This document shows, in pieces, positions 1 to 9,609 of a stretch of DNA of 64,000 nt. The position numbers and the translations under genes are program-made. Source of the DNA: Gilliamella sp. Choc5-1 (GTDB lineage Bacteria; Pseudomonadota; Gammaproteobacteria; Enterobacterales; Orbaceae). Every line of letters starts with the position of its first letter. The first letter of the stretch is position 1. The DNA is taken from assembly GCF_001690595.1 (NCBI RefSeq), contig NZ_LZHH01000109.1, forward strand, positions 33,038 through 97,037. Reading direction: 5' to 3'. Below the pieces are notes generated by a model. It was not told the origin of the DNA. It did not search any database and saw only the letters and a program-made list of their open reading frames with translations.

Positions 1-307
1 TATGCATCCAATCAAAGTGTTCGGCAACTAATTTGCTTTTGTTCGATTGTAATGGCCCAATAAAATGCCACGTTAATGGAGTGTTGGGCTGTGTTTGTTT
101 AAAGTGGAGGATCTTTTCAACACCTTCTTGAACATAGTTTTCACCAAAAGAAAGTTGGCCTGCATCTATTGCTTGTTTGATTAAGGCCACAGGTTTTGTT
201 TTACTGACCGCAATAAGTTCAATTGTATTGGGATCTCTTTCGCATTTTTCTGCTATTTTTTGAATGGTGCTTTTTATAGTAAGTAAATTGTCACGTACTG
301 TATTCAT
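1..307 (-). CDS. yggS: YggS-family PLP-binding protein (partial, runs off window)
   Basis: The first 102 residues of a pyridoxal-phosphate-binding protein of the YggS/PROSC family, which governs PLP homeostasis rather than catalysing a known reaction. The reading frame begins at the ATG complementary to 305-307 and runs off the left edge. Visible family signatures are the PLP-lysine segment IELIAVSKTKP near residues 25-35, the block FGENYVQEG near 50-58, and WHFIGPLQSNKSKLV further on. It is divergent from the PilT/YggR-type ATPase, with only 37 bases between the two starts. The same pairing occurs in E. coli and related bacteria, which supports the call. The C-terminal half of the barrel is outside the window. 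Confidence 0.9.
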   Translation of the reverse strand, partial: MNTVRDNLLTIKSTIQKIAEKCERDPNTIELIAVSKTKPVALIKQAIDAGQLSFGENYVQEGVEKILHFKQTQPNTPLTWHFIGPLQSNKSKLVAEHFDWMH

Positions 308-344
308 GTTAATTCCCAATTAATAAACTAATAGGTCAAATGTA

Positions 345-1286
345 ATGTTAAATTCGTTGTTGTCGCTTAGTGTAACGCAAAAAGCATCCGATTTGCACCT
401 TTCAAGTGGTGAAGTTGCACGCATTCGCATTAATGGACAATTACAGTGTTTATCTAATGAAAAGCTATCACATTTAAAGTTAGAAACTGAGCTATTAACG
501 TTACTTAATCAATCACAAAAAACACAATTACAGAAAAATAAACAAATTGATTTAGCTTACCAATCCCCTGAAATAGGCCGTTTTAGAGTCAATATCTTTT
601 ATCAACAGCGCGGTATTTCGGCGGTGTTTCGAATCATTAAAAATCATATTCCCGATCTCGCTGAAATAGGTGTGCCTGACATTGTTAAAAAACTAATAAC
701 GTATGAAAGTGGTATTATTTTAGTTACTGGAGCCACAGGAAGTGGCAAATCAACGACGCTTGCATCATTAATTGAGCATATTAATTTAACTCAATCTAAG
801 CATATTATTACTTTAGAAGATCCTATTGAATTTATTTATCACAATCAACATTCATTAATTCAACAAAGGGAGCTTACAAATTTTGATCATGCACTTGATA
901 GTCTTTTAAGGCAAGATCCTGACATAATTTTGCTTGGGGAATTACGTAATAAAAAAGCGATTCAAACGGCTTTGACAATAGCAGAAACAGGGCACTTAGT
1001 TTTTGCTACGTTGCATACATGTTCTGCTGTTCAAAGTATTAATCGTATTATTGATGTATTTGATGAAAGTTCGCGTAATTTTATTCGCATGCAATTATCA
1101 AATAATTTAAGAGTAATTATCAGTCAACAGTTAGTACCTACGGAGAATGGTCGTAAAGCGTTATTTGAAATCCTTATCAATACATCAGCTGTTAGTAATT
1201 TGATTAATGAAGGTAAAATTAAGCAGATTTTTTCACTTATGCAGACAGGGCAACAATATGGAATGCAAGTGATGCCAAAAAGTTAA
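345..1286 (+). CDS. PilT/YggR-type secretion ATPase
   Basis: A 313-residue GspE/PilT-family hexameric ATPase, related to twitching-motility retraction ATPases and to E. coli YggR. The N-terminal domain (about 1-100) carries ASDLHLSSG, typical of PilT. The RecA-like domain has the Walker A GATGSGKST near residue 128, the Asp box ITLEDPIEF, a Walker B region DIILLGELR (PilT normally has GEMRD), and the His box GHLVFATLHT. It is shorter than true PilT (about 345 residues) and close to YggR length. No pilus genes lie in the window, so the partner is unknown. It is divergent from yggS and followed by proC, a common gammaproteobacterial arrangement. PilT-like membership is certain; a role in retraction is not. 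Confidence 0.85.
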   Translation: MLNSLLSLSVTQKASDLHLSSGEVARIRINGQLQCLSNEKLSHLKLETELLTLLNQSQKTQLQKNKQIDLAYQSPEIGRFRVNIFYQQRGISAVFRIIKNHIPDLAEIGVPDIVKKLITYESGIILVTGATGSGKSTTLASLIEHINLTQSKHIITLEDPIEFIYHNQHSLIQQRELTNFDHALDSLLRQDPDIILLGELRNKKAIQTALTIAETGHLVFATLHTCSAVQSINRIIDVFDESSRNFIRMQLSNNLRVIISQQLVPTENGRKALFEILINTSAVSNLINEGKIKQIFSLMQTGQQYGMQVMPKS

Positions 1287-1402
1287 CATCATTTACTCTT
1301 TTATAAAACTTGATGTTGAATTTTTTTGATACAAAATTTTGAGATTTATATTTAAAATCATTTATAATCTTCCAAATAGTCTTTTGCAAAAGAGGGTAAT
1401 AA

Positions 1403-2212
1403 ATGGATCAACGAATTGGTTTTATTGGCTTAGGCAATATGGGTAATGCGATACTGCAAGGTATTTTAGCAAGCAATATTGTATCAGGAACACAAATGTA
1501 TGTTTATGACCCCCATCCTGATAAAGGCCAAATGCTGAATCAAAATTATGCTATCAATAATCTTGATTCTGCAAGAGAGGTTGCTCGTGAGTCGGATATT
1601 GTATTTGTTGCCGTTAAACCCAATGTGATTGTGGATGTACTTAATGATATTCAAAAAGAATTAAAAAAGAACACTATCGTTATTTCAATTGCTGCGGGCG
1701 TTACTATTAAAACAATTGCAAAATGTGTTGGTTATGAACAAAAAATTGTTCGTGTTATGCCAAATACCCCCGCACTTGTTAATGCTGCTATGTGTTCAAT
1801 TACGCCAAATACTGAAATTACTGATGAAGAACTGTTGATTGTAAAAAAGTTATTAAATTGCATTGGTGAAACCGAAGTTGTGCCTGAATATTTAATTGAT
1901 GCTGTTATTGGTGCTAGTGGCTCTTCTCCTGCTTTTGTTTTTATGTTTATTGAGGCACTTGCTGATGGTGCAGTAAAAGGTGGGTTATCAAGAAAACAAG
2001 CTTATAAGTTTGCAGCACAAGCTGTTTTGGGATCGGCAAAGCTATTATTAGAAACAGGGAAGCATCCAGGCGAATTAAAAGATATGGTTTGTTCGCCAGC
2101 AGGTACGACTATTGAAGGCGTTCATGCGCTTGAAGAAAAAGGATTTAGAGCTGCAGTTATTAATGCAGTAGAAGCAACAATAAAAAAATCTCAAATAATG
2201 GCAAAAGATTAA
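1403..2212 (+). CDS. proC: Pyrroline-5-carboxylate reductase
   Basis: Cytosolic enzyme of the last step of proline synthesis: it reduces 1-pyrroline-5-carboxylate to proline with NAD(P)H. At 269 residues it has the same length as E. coli ProC. The N-terminal Rossmann fold begins IGFIGLGNMGNAI, followed by the cofactor-loop stretch VFVAVKPN. The substrate-site segment VRVMPNTPALV lies near residue 120 and the C-terminal signature MVCSPAGTTIEGVHALE near 232. The start follows a GAGGGTAAT ribosome-binding site. proB lies about 56 kb away in this window and proA is not seen. Confidence 0.97.
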   Translation: MDQRIGFIGLGNMGNAILQGILASNIVSGTQMYVYDPHPDKGQMLNQNYAINNLDSAREVARESDIVFVAVKPNVIVDVLNDIQKELKKNTIVISIAAGVTIKTIAKCVGYEQKIVRVMPNTPALVNAAMCSITPNTEITDEELLIVKKLLNCIGETEVVPEYLIDAVIGASGSSPAFVFMFIEALADGAVKGGLSRKQAYKFAAQAVLGSAKLLLETGKHPGELKDMVCSPAGTTIEGVHALEEKGFRAAVINAVEATIKKSQIMAKD

Positions 2213-2277
2213 TATGATAAAATTTATAATGTTATATCTTTAAATTAGCGTTATGAATTATTTTTACTAATATAATA

Positions 2278-2303
2278 AGCAATCTTTTAAAAAAGATTGC
2301 TTG
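2278..2303 (+). terminator. Hairpin after proC
   Basis: A near-perfect inverted repeat (GCAATCTTTT / AAAAGATTGC) 66 bases after the proC stop. The U-rich tail usual for intrinsic termination is weak, so it may be a terminator or only an mRNA 3' stem. Confidence 0.45.
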
Positions 2304-2515
2304 CATTAGCAAACTAATTATGAGTAAATAGACCCAAGCATACGACATGCGGATTTATTTTATAACATTTAGATATATATAGTTTGTAGTTTACTTCGTC
2401 CTTGGAATTAGTTTTCTTCAGTACCCTCTTCTTAGTGTTAATAAGTAATCTAGGTTTTATGTTTTTAAATATAGCCCTTAGTGGCTGAGATTAATTTATT
2501 TATAGGAAGATTATT
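2304..2515 (+). promoter_or_regulatory. Upstream/leader region of cold-shock gene
   Basis: About 210 bases without an ORF before the cold-shock gene. Cold-shock genes of this family often have long, structured, temperature-responsive 5' untranslated regions, and the length fits. I could not identify a cold-box sequence or a confident promoter. The only clear element is the AGGAAGA ribosome-binding site just before the start codon. The role is inferred from position. Confidence 0.35.
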
Positions 2516-2725
2516 ATGTCTAAGAAAACTGGTCAAGTTAAATGGTTCAACGAAAGTAAAGGTTTTGGTTTTATTTCTCCTGCAGATGGTAGCAAAGATG
2601 TATTTGTACACTTTTCTGCAATTTCAGGCGATGGTTTCAAAACGTTAGGGGAAGGGCAACAGGTAGAATTTTCTATTCAAGATAGCCCGCGTGGTCCTGC
2701 CGCTGTAGATGTTGCAATTATCTAA
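2516..2725 (+). CDS. Cold-shock protein of CspC/CspE type
   Basis: A 69-residue single cold-shock domain that binds single-stranded RNA and DNA and acts as an RNA chaperone. It contains both RNA-binding motifs, KGFGFI (RNP1, near residues 16-21) and VFVHFSAI (RNP2, near 29-36), with the aromatic residues that stack on bases intact. The N-terminus [20 protein letters not shown] matches the CspE/CspC subgroup of E. coli, whose members are often expressed constitutively. The long preceding leader nevertheless suggests post-transcriptional control. It is followed by a strong hairpin and is probably transcribed alone. The exact csp letter cannot be assigned. Confidence 0.93.
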   Translation: MSKKTGQVKWFNESKGFGFISPADGSKDVFVHFSAISGDGFKTLGEGQQVEFSIQDSPRGPAAVDVAII

Positions 2726-2749
2726 AAACTATTCTTTATCTTTTTGTTT

Positions 2750-2790
2750 ATCACTTTATGAGCAAAATATTTACTCATAAAGTGATTTAT
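2750..2790 (+). terminator. Intrinsic terminator of the cold-shock gene
   Basis: A perfect 13-bp stem (ATCACTTTATGAG / CTCATAAAGTGAT) with an 11-base loop, followed by TTATTCT, 24 bases after the stop codon. Confidence 0.8.
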
Positions 2791-2901
2791 TCTATAGCAC
2801 TTCAGCTAAAGTCTTTCAGTATTATATTCTGGTTATTTTAAGTGTACAATTTTTTATTTTTAGTAAATTATTATTAATATATATAAATGTAAGGAAATAC
2901 A

Positions 2902-3157
2902 ATGAAAAAATTACTGTTATTTATTGGCTTTTAGGGCTTTGTTCTACTGCTATGGCTGATTTATCTCAAAGCTGCAAAACTTATTTTAATAAACTTGATA
3001 ATTTAGTTAAGCTTGTTCCCGAAAATGAAGCAAGCAAACAACAAATAGAATTACAAAAAAACAAATTTCCTTGATGTCAATTGAAAAGCAAGAATTTTCA
3101 TGTAAAAAGGGAATTGAACTATATACACAAATCGAACATTTAGTATTTAAAAAATAA
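2902..3157 (+). pseudogene. Decayed paralogue of the small exported two-cysteine protein
   Basis: A broken copy of the gene that starts at 3311. It opens MKKLLLFIGF with a stop at the end of the signal peptide. A shift of frame restores LLGLCSTAMADLSQSCKTYF, which matches the intact neighbour's LLGFSTISMAADLSESCKTYF. A second frame change after about QIELQKN is needed to reach SCKKGIEL and the terminal KK before TAA. At least two frame lesions therefore separate it from a translatable gene. It retains a ribosome-binding site (AAGGAAATAC). The two copies lie head to tail about 150 bases apart and look like an old tandem duplication. Confidence 0.75.
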
Positions 3158-3310
3158 TACAAATAAATAAATGAACATGTTAAGTGATCATTATTAATTT
3201 TGTATATATAGACTTCCCTTCCAAAATTCTTTATTATATCTTGGCTATTTCAAGCATTAATTATCATTTTTAATGATATTTCTAATAAATTTATGATATA
3301 AGGGAAGAAA

Positions 3311-3592
3311 ATGAAAAAGTTATTATTATCTGTTGCGCTATTAGGTTTTTCTACTATTTCTATGGCAGCGGATTTATCTGAATCATGTAAAACCTATTTT
3401 GATAAAGTTGATAGTTTAGTTAAAGCTATTCCTGAAGACTCTCTAACTAAACAACAATCAGATATGATGAAACAAAACTTAGAAACAGGTAAACAACAAG
3501 TTTCGTCAATGCCTGCAGATGCTCAAGAAGCAGCTTGTAAACAAGGTATCGAGTTACTTAAACAAGTTGAAGCAAGTTTACCTAAAAAATAA
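3311..3592 (+). CDS. Small exported protein with two conserved cysteines (DUF5339-like)
   Basis: A 93-residue protein with a clear Sec signal peptide: MKK, then a hydrophobic run, with cleavage expected after the AMA-like SMA-A near residue 20. The mature part of about 73 residues is predicted helical and Lys/Gln-rich. It has two cysteines, in SCKTYFDKV and AACKQGIEL, which are also kept in the broken copy just upstream. An intramolecular disulfide is therefore likely in the periplasm. The overall pattern resembles DUF5339 proteins of Pasteurellaceae and Orbaceae, whose function is unknown; that family name is from memory. The AGGGAAG ribosome-binding site supports the start. Confidence 0.7.
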   Translation: MKKLLLSVALLGFSTISMAADLSESCKTYFDKVDSLVKAIPEDSLTKQQSDMMKQNLETGKQQVSSMPADAQEAACKQGIELLKQVEASLPKK

Positions 3593-3609
3593 GATTTTTT
3601 GAGTATAAT

Positions 3610-4092
3610 TTATCGTTTATTATGGCGATAATTCCATGGGGCTATTGGATGTTTATCTTTCCATAGCCCTTTTTTGTTTTGTTTAGCTATTTTTTCTAGC
3701 TTTACCATTAACTTATTATTGGCAACTCCTTTATAACGGTATGCCCAAGCATAACCATTTTCAACCATTTTTTCATTGATATTCACTTCATTTAAAAAAA
3801 TAGTACCTAAACTTCGCTCATAGATATCTTTTTTACTTTCTTTAACAAAAACATTTTTAGCTGCAATGAGTGAAGCCAAATATTTTCGTGATGCATTACC
3901 ATAAGCTTGCTTACTTTCTGGTGCATCGATATCAAGTAGACGAACACGGATTTTTTGTTTTTTGATAGTTAAGATATCAACTGTATCGCCATCAATTACT
4001 TTTACAACTTTACCATTGAAATCAGCATAAACTAGTGTGTTTGATAAAAAAAATAAAATAATACAAATTAATAAAGGTTTTAAACGATTCAT
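3610..4092 (-). CDS. Secreted thermonuclease-like nuclease (SNase fold)
   Basis: A 160-residue protein with an N-terminal signal peptide (hydrophobic LLICIILFFLSNTLVYA) followed by a staphylococcal-nuclease OB fold. Family motifs are present in order: VVKVIDGDTVDI with calcium-ligand aspartates, IRVRLLDIDAPE with the catalytic arginine and aspartate, YERSLGTIFL with the Glu/Arg pair, and VENGYAWAYR. Members hydrolyse DNA and RNA to 3'-phosphates. The export signal places it in the periplasm or outside the cell, where it could scavenge nucleic acids. It converges on the small exported protein gene with 17 bases between the stops. Confidence 0.88.
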   Translation of the reverse strand: MNRLKPLLICIILFFLSNTLVYADFNGKVVKVIDGDTVDILTIKKQKIRVRLLDIDAPESKQAYGNASRKYLASLIAAKNVFVKESKKDIYERSLGTIFLNEVNINEKMVENGYAWAYRYKGVANNKLMVKLEKIAKQNKKGLWKDKHPIAPWNYRHNKR

Positions 4093-4228
4093 TATAAATA
4101 AAAAAGTATAAAAATTTGTAGCATTATACAGGATTTTTCATGCTATAACTAAATATGGATTTAATAAAAAAGAGATGATGTCAACCTTATTTGTATTTAA
4201 TAAGGCTGACAGAATGAGTAGCTTTAAA

Positions 4229-4750
4229 TTAAAAAGCGTTGGTATCTTGGAATAGACCTACTTTTAAATCAGATGCTTGATAAATAAGCTTACCATCAAC
4301 AAAAACTTCACCATCACCGATACCCATAATTAATTTGCGATTAATAACACGTTTGAAATGGATTTTATAGGTTACTTTTTTATTGGTTGGTAGTACTTGG
4401 CCAGTAAATTTTACCTCACCAACACCTAAAGCGCGGCCTTTCCCTTTACCACCAATCCAACCTAAATAAAATCCAACTAATTGCCACATAGCATCAAGTC
4501 CTAGGCAACCAGGCATAACTGGATCGTTTTTAAAATGACATTTAAAAAACCATAAATCGGGATTAATATCAAGTTCAGCTTCAACAAAACCTTTGCCAAA
4601 GTTGCCACCGTTTTCATTCATTTCAATAATACGATCCATCATTAACATTAAATCAGATGGTAATGGTGGTCCATCATGACCAAATAATTCATTATTGCCT
4701 GATTTAATTAAATCAGCTTTATCGTACGATGATTTACGTTCAAATGTCAT
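4229..4750 (-). CDS. fabA: 3-hydroxydecanoyl-ACP dehydratase/isomerase
   Basis: Bifunctional hot-dog-fold enzyme of type II fatty acid synthesis. It dehydrates 3-hydroxyacyl-ACP and isomerises trans-2- to cis-3-decenoyl-ACP, which introduces the double bond of unsaturated fatty acids. At 173 residues it is close to E. coli FabA (172) and nearly collinear. Active-site histidine and aspartate lie in [16 protein letters not shown] and GLDAMWQ near residues 70-88. The C-terminus [15 protein letters not shown] is the usual one. The Lon-like protease gene lies immediately upstream on the same strand, as in E. coli. Confidence 0.98.
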   Translation of the reverse strand: MTFERKSSYDKADLIKSGNNELFGHDGPPLPSDLMLMMDRIIEMNENGGNFGKGFVEAELDINPDLWFFKCHFKNDPVMPGCLGLDAMWQLVGFYLGWIGGKGKGRALGVGEVKFTGQVLPTNKKVTYKIHFKRVINRKLIMGIGDGEVFVDGKLIYQASDLKVGLFQDTNAF

Positions 4751-4867
4751 AAAAAAACCTTTTATTTAATGTAAATTAAAACATGTTTTGAAAAATTGAA
4801 AGTTAACTAACTCTCTTTTCCTATTTCGTAATTAATAAAATTTTGAACCAAAGTTTATTTGGTATTG

Positions 4868-6640
4868 TTACTTTTTGCAATATTTTTGCCATCTACTTAA
4901 CCAACTATCTTGTTTTTTGTCCTGCAACAATACTGCTTGCATACGTGCATGAATCAATTGGTAAAGATTAATGCTATCTTTATCTTTATAAGGAATACCT
5001 GTTAGTAGGTAAAGCGCATCAGCAACATGTTCAACAGACCATATTGAAAACTTTCCTTGATCGATTGCTTCAATAACATCATCATTTAAACTTAAATGGC
5101 GTTGATTAGTGGCTGGAATAATTACGCCTTGTTGTCCAGTTAAACCTTGTTGTTTACAAACAGCAAAAAATCCTTCAATTTTTTCGTTCACTCCACCAAT
5201 TGATTGGACATGACCAAATTGATCTACTGAACCAGTAACAGCCAATTGTTGATCAATAGGTTGCTGTGATAAAGCGCTAATGATTGCACAAAGCCCTGCA
5301 AGTGAAGCACTATCGCCATCAATTTCACTGTAAGATTGTTCAAACACTAAAGAAGTTGAAAAAGGTAGTTGATGATTGATAGCAAATTCAGACATAATAA
5401 ATGCCTGCATTATCATCATTCCTTTTGAGTGAATATTACCAGCTAATTCTGTTTTGCGTTCTATATCAATTATCTCTCCATCACCAAAATGAATAAGACA
5501 ACTTAGACGAGTGGGTTCACCAATCGCTTTTGGGTACCCAGGGTATTCAATTACTGATAAGCCGTTTATTTGACCAACAACTTGCTCTTTAGTATTAATC
5601 ATTATTTGATTACTAAATATCTCCTCATGTAGCCTTTCTTGCAAATAATTTTCATGCCATGATTTTTGCTTTATAGCAGAAGTGATGGCTGATTCATCGA
5701 TTACATTATTTTGCATAAAGTGTGTAGCATTAACTAATAGCGAATTAATCCAATCTACCGAAAGAGGGAGGTAATGTTGATCACCAGTATAGCGAGTAGC
5801 CTCTTTGTAAATTTTTGCTAAAGCTAAGGTGTCAATATTAGGTAATTGTTGTTTATTAGCGATAAATTTTAAGTAATTAATCCAGCGTTCTATTTGCTCG
5901 GGTGATTTGACTGGTAATTCATTTTCAAATTCAGTATAGATAGAAGTTGAATAAAATTCAGGTTCAAAATCTTGTAATTCTGCTAAACTTAATCTATCCC
6001 CAACTAAAATGATTCGTAAATCAAGTGGCATAGGAGGAATAGACAAAGGTAAAGGATGAGATTCGTCAGCTGAAACCCATTCAAACTCTTGCTTTATTAC
6101 CATTTGTTTTAATTTAGACCATAACAATGGTTGGCTAAGTAATGAGCGAAGGCCTAAAATTAAAATGCCGCCATTAGCACGATGAACAAGTCCAGCTTGT
6201 AATTTTATAGGGCTATTTTCAGGTTGTCTAACACAACCAAATAGTTTTTCACTATCAACAGAAGATGCAAATAAACAATTGTCTTGGGCTGCAAAATTAT
6301 CTTGTTTGCTCTTTGCATTGGTCAGCGTAATTTTACTTTCGCTAAAAAAATAACTATAGCCTAATGAAGGTGAAGATAAATCAGATTTAATGGCTTGTCT
6401 TAGTAAATCAAAAAAAAGCTCACTTTCAGGAGCTTTAAGCAACATAAAGCGGGGGCTATAACATACTCTTTTGGGTGGGCATAACAGTGCTAAGGCAGAG
6501 GCCACACGTGGTTGCCACATGAGTAAATGTTCTGATTTTTCTGATGCTAATGATATTGAATTATTAGTTTTGTTTCTAAGTTCAGAAATATAGGATAAAT
6601 CAGGCTGGATCTGTTTTGCGTTGAGTTGTTTAATTGCCAA
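4868..6640 (-). CDS. ycbZ: Lon-like (LonB-type) ATP-dependent protease homologue
   Basis: A 590-residue homologue of E. coli YcbZ (586). The middle region holds AAA-like segments, including HRANGGILILGLRSLLSQP near residue 155, reminiscent of Lon ATPases in which DNA-binding or regulatory proteins are processed. The C-terminal part, from about residue 360, is a Lon protease domain with the catalytic serine in EIDGDSASLAGLCA and the catalytic lysine in GGVNEKIEGFF. A canonical Walker A motif is not obvious at the N-terminus, as in other YcbZ proteins. It sits beside fabA in the same orientation, a conserved pairing in Enterobacterales. Its substrate is not known. Confidence 0.88.
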   Translation of the reverse strand: MAIKQLNAKQIQPDLSYISELRNKTNNSISLASEKSEHLLMWQPRVASALALLCPPKRVCYSPRFMLLKAPESELFFDLLRQAIKSDLSSPSLGYSYFFSESKITLTNAKSKQDNFAAQDNCLFASSVDSEKLFGCVRQPENSPIKLQAGLVHRANGGILILGLRSLLSQPLLWSKLKQMVIKQEFEWVSADESHPLPLSIPPMPLDLRIILVGDRLSLAELQDFEPEFYSTSIYTEFENELPVKSPEQIERWINYLKFIANKQQLPNIDTLALAKIYKEATRYTGDQHYLPLSVDWINSLLVNATHFMQNNVIDESAITSAIKQKSWHENYLQERLHEEIFSNQIMINTKEQVVGQINGLSVIEYPGYPKAIGEPTRLSCLIHFGDGEIIDIERKTELAGNIHSKGMMIMQAFIMSEFAINHQLPFSTSLVFEQSYSEIDGDSASLAGLCAIISALSQQPIDQQLAVTGSVDQFGHVQSIGGVNEKIEGFFAVCKQQGLTGQQGVIIPATNQRHLSLNDDVIEAIDQGKFSIWSVEHVADALYLLTGIPYKDKDSINLYQLIHARMQAVLLQDKKQDSWLSRWQKYCKK

Positions 6641-6829
6641 AGTTTTTATCTTTTTGTTAACTTATTTCATTTTGAAATTATAACAAGTATCCGATGTATC
6701 GCCAACAGATTACCAAAATCTTTATGGTAGCAAATAAAAAATTTACAGAAAGATTTTTTAAAATCAGGTAAACTAAAACATAATTTATTGTTTATTTATC
6801 TTAACAATCACTATTAGCAACGACTTAAT

Positions 6830-8602
6830 ATGCTCAAAATCAAAAATACTTACTTCAAAGACTATCGTGCCTCACAAATTGTTAGTTGGGGGCATTGGTT
6901 TACGTTGTTTAATATTTTTGTTGTAATTTTACTAGGTAGTCAATATTTATTTATTGCAGATTGGCCTCGTACTTTTATGGGGCGATTTTATGCAATTATT
7001 AGTGCAATCGGACATTTCAGCTATTTGACCTTTATTGCTTATTTGATTCTGCTTTTTCCGTTAAGTTTTTTCATTCATTCATCTCGATGGCAAAGGATAA
7101 TTGCAACGGTTTTTGCAACAGTAGGTCTTTCATTACTAATTATTGATATTGAAGTTTTTTCGCATTTTAGAATGCACCTTAATTTGTCTATTTGGCAATT
7201 ATTTTCATCGCAAAAAGTTACTTATTTAAGTACGGTATTTATTGCTATTCCGTTTATTTTGTTGATTGAAATTTTATTTTCGGTATGGAGCTGGAAAAAA
7301 TTACGTAGCTTAAGTAAACGTAAACGCTATGCAAAGCCTGTAGTAATTCTTTTTATTCTTTGTTTTGTTACCTCACATTTGATTCATATCTGGGCTGATG
7401 CTAATTTTTATCGACCAATTACTATGCAGCGTTCAAGCCTACCACTTTCTTATCCTTTAACTGCTCGCCATTTTCTTGAACGTTATGGCTTTATTAAAGA
7501 AAATGGTTATCGTGATCGTGTTGCTCAAGAAGGGAATCCTTTTGCGATGGCAATTGAATATCCGTTAGGAAATATTGTTTATAATCAAAAGACAATAAAA
7601 AATAATGTGTTAATGATTGTTATTGAAGGGTGGAATACTAATTTATTAACTCAACATATGCCGTGGTTAAATGAATTTTCTCAAGATAATATTTTCTTTG
7701 CTAATCATTATGGAGCAAGTAATCAGTCCTATTTAAATGACTTTTCATTGTTTTATGGATTAGATCCTAACTACTATAATAGTATCCTTGTTGGACATAA
7801 ACCGTCTGTATTGCTTGATGTCGTTACAAAACAGCACTACAACTTAGGTCTATTTTCGGAAAATGGTTTTGCTGAACCTTTATATCGTTCAGCTTTGTTA
7901 TCTAATTTTTCAATACCACAACCTAAAAAACAATCTAATAAACAAATAACAGAAAACTGGAGGGCTTGGCATGAAGAACAAAATAGCCTTGCTAATCATG
8001 CACCTTTGTTTTCTATAATCCAATATTCATTGGGTAATAAAAATAAAAAAATCATGATATCTGATCTTCAATCAGAAGCTAAAAGGCTAGATCAATACAT
8101 TGAATCATTAATTGCCTATTTAAAATTATCTAATGCCTATGATGATACGATTATTGTTATTACTGGTTCGAATGATATTAAAATTGACGAGGTGAAAAAA
8201 GTAGCGTTACGCAATGCAGGAAGCGACTTTAACAGAGAATCATTAAAAGTACCATTGATTATATCATGGCCAAATAAAGGCCGTGCCCAAATAACAAAAG
8301 CAACTTCGCAAACTGATATTATGCTTACATTAATGCAAGACGCATTTTATGTTACTACGCCACCTCAGCAATACAGTCAAGGTAAAAACCTATTTACTCA
8401 AAAGTCTAGACAATGGCTAGTTGCTGGTGATGAAAATACTATAGCTGCACTTTATGATGATAAAACGGTTGTCTTAGATGCTTTTGGTCGTTCTAAAATT
8501 TATGATATTAATGGTAAATTGCAAAAAGCAGAAAAAATTAGTTTACCCATCTTTTTGCAAATCGTTACTGAAAATCGCCGTTTTATGGTTGTGGATAATT
8601 GA
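6830..8602 (+). CDS. yejM: YejM/PbgA (LapC) inner-membrane regulator of LPS synthesis
   Basis: A 590-residue inner-membrane protein with five predicted N-terminal transmembrane helices (about residues 20-190) and a large periplasmic sulfatase-fold domain (about 250-580). The DUF3413-type start WGHWFTLFNIFVVILLGSQY and the sulfatase-fold stretch NVLMIVIEGWNTNLL are visible. Homologues in enteric bacteria sense periplasmic lipid A and regulate LpxC turnover through LapB and FtsH. The sulfatase motif that normally carries the nucleophile Cys/Ser is absent (EGWNT), consistent with a non-enzymatic role. Length matches E. coli YejM (586). It converges on lipA. Confidence 0.93.
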   Translation: MLKIKNTYFKDYRASQIVSWGHWFTLFNIFVVILLGSQYLFIADWPRTFMGRFYAIISAIGHFSYLTFIAYLILLFPLSFFIHSSRWQRIIATVFATVGLSLLIIDIEVFSHFRMHLNLSIWQLFSSQKVTYLSTVFIAIPFILLIEILFSVWSWKKLRSLSKRKRYAKPVVILFILCFVTSHLIHIWADANFYRPITMQRSSLPLSYPLTARHFLERYGFIKENGYRDRVAQEGNPFAMAIEYPLGNIVYNQKTIKNNVLMIVIEGWNTNLLTQHMPWLNEFSQDNIFFANHYGASNQSYLNDFSLFYGLDPNYYNSILVGHKPSVLLDVVTKQHYNLGLFSENGFAEPLYRSALLSNFSIPQPKKQSNKQITENWRAWHEEQNSLANHAPLFSIIQYSLGNKNKKIMISDLQSEAKRLDQYIESLIAYLKLSNAYDDTIIVITGSNDIKIDEVKKVALRNAGSDFNRESLKVPLIISWPNKGRAQITKATSQTDIMLTLMQDAFYVTTPPQQYSQGKNLFTQKSRQWLVAGDENTIAALYDDKTVVLDAFGRSKIYDINGKLQKAEKISLPIFLQIVTENRRFMVVDN

Positions 8603-8627
8603 TTTAGCTTTTGAGTAGAATTATAAA

Positions 8628-8653
8628 AAGGGGTGAAGATTACTTCACCTCTT
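8628..8653. terminator. Bidirectional hairpin between yejM and lipA
   Basis: A GGTGAAG / CTTCACC stem with a 4-base loop, preceded by AAAAAG and followed by TCTTTG, spans the convergent 3' ends and overlaps the last codons of lipA. It is likely shared by both transcripts. Confidence 0.6.
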
Positions 8654-9599
8654 TGCCCATTGCTTGTAAATCAGCATGATAAGATGAACGTACAAATGGC
8701 CCACAAGCTGCATGAGTGAATCCCATAGCTAATGCCGTTTGCTTTAATTCTTCAAATTCTTGTGGCGAAACATAACGTTCAACGGGTAAATGATATTTAC
8801 TTGGTTGTAAATATTGACCAAGCGTCAACATAGTAACACCATGACTACGTAAATCTTTTAACACTTGAATTAATTCTTGATTTGTTTCGCCAAGTCCTAC
8901 CATCAACCCAGATTTTGTAGGAATTTCAGGATATCGTTCTTTAAATGCTGCCAGTAATTTAAGTGATCCTTCATAGTTAGCGCCAGGGCGGATTCTCTTA
9001 TATAAGCGAGGTATATTTTCTAAATTATGATTAAATACATCAGGTGGATTATCACTTAAGACATCAATTGCTTCATCAATACAACCACGGAAATCAGGTG
9101 TTAACGTTTCGACTTTGATACTAGGGTTTAAAGCACGGATTTTTTGTGTACAAGAAGAAAAATGACTAGCGCCGCCATCTTTTAAATCATCCCTATCTAC
9201 AGAAGTAATAACAACATAGCGCAACTTCATTTCTTGGATAGTTTTAGCTAGTTTTATTGGCTCATCTTGATCTGGTGGTAATGGACGACCATGTGCAACA
9301 TCACAAAATGGGCAACGGCGGGTACAAATATCGCCCAAAATCATAAAAGTAGCCGTGCCATGATTAAAACATTCAGCTAAATTAGGACAAGAGGCTTCTT
9401 CACAGACTGAATGTAATCCATGTTTGCGCATGGTGTTTTTAATATGTGCTATATTATCAGAGTGAGCAGATAATTTAATTCGCATCCATTCAGGTTTTTT
9501 TAGCGGTGCGACATCTTCTAAGGTTACAGTTGGAATTAAGCGTGTCTTTTCGGCATCACGATATTTCGAACTTCTGATTATTGTTTCATTATTTTGCAT
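8640..9599 (-). CDS. lipA: Lipoyl synthase
   Basis: Radical-SAM enzyme that inserts two sulfurs into octanoyl groups on lipoyl domains to make lipoate. Of 319 residues, the auxiliary cluster cysteines lie in [12 protein letters not shown] and the radical-SAM cluster cysteines in CTRRCPFCD near residues 92-100. The [14 protein letters not shown] block and the C-terminal [10 protein letters not shown] with the RSSY motif are also present. lipB lies 10 bases upstream on the same strand, so the two are probably an operon. They are divergent from aceE, whose AceF product carries the lipoyl domains these enzymes modify. Confidence 0.98.
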   Translation of the reverse strand: MQNNETIIRSSKYRDAEKTRLIPTVTLEDVAPLKKPEWMRIKLSAHSDNIAHIKNTMRKHGLHSVCEEASCPNLAECFNHGTATFMILGDICTRRCPFCDVAHGRPLPPDQDEPIKLAKTIQEMKLRYVVITSVDRDDLKDGGASHFSSCTQKIRALNPSIKVETLTPDFRGCIDEAIDVLSDNPPDVFNHNLENIPRLYKRIRPGANYEGSLKLLAAFKERYPEIPTKSGLMVGLGETNQELIQVLKDLRSHGVTMLTLGQYLQPSKYHLPVERYVSPQEFEELKQTALAMGFTHAACGPFVRSSYHADLQAMGKEVK

Positions 9600-9609
9600 A
9601 ATAGGTATC

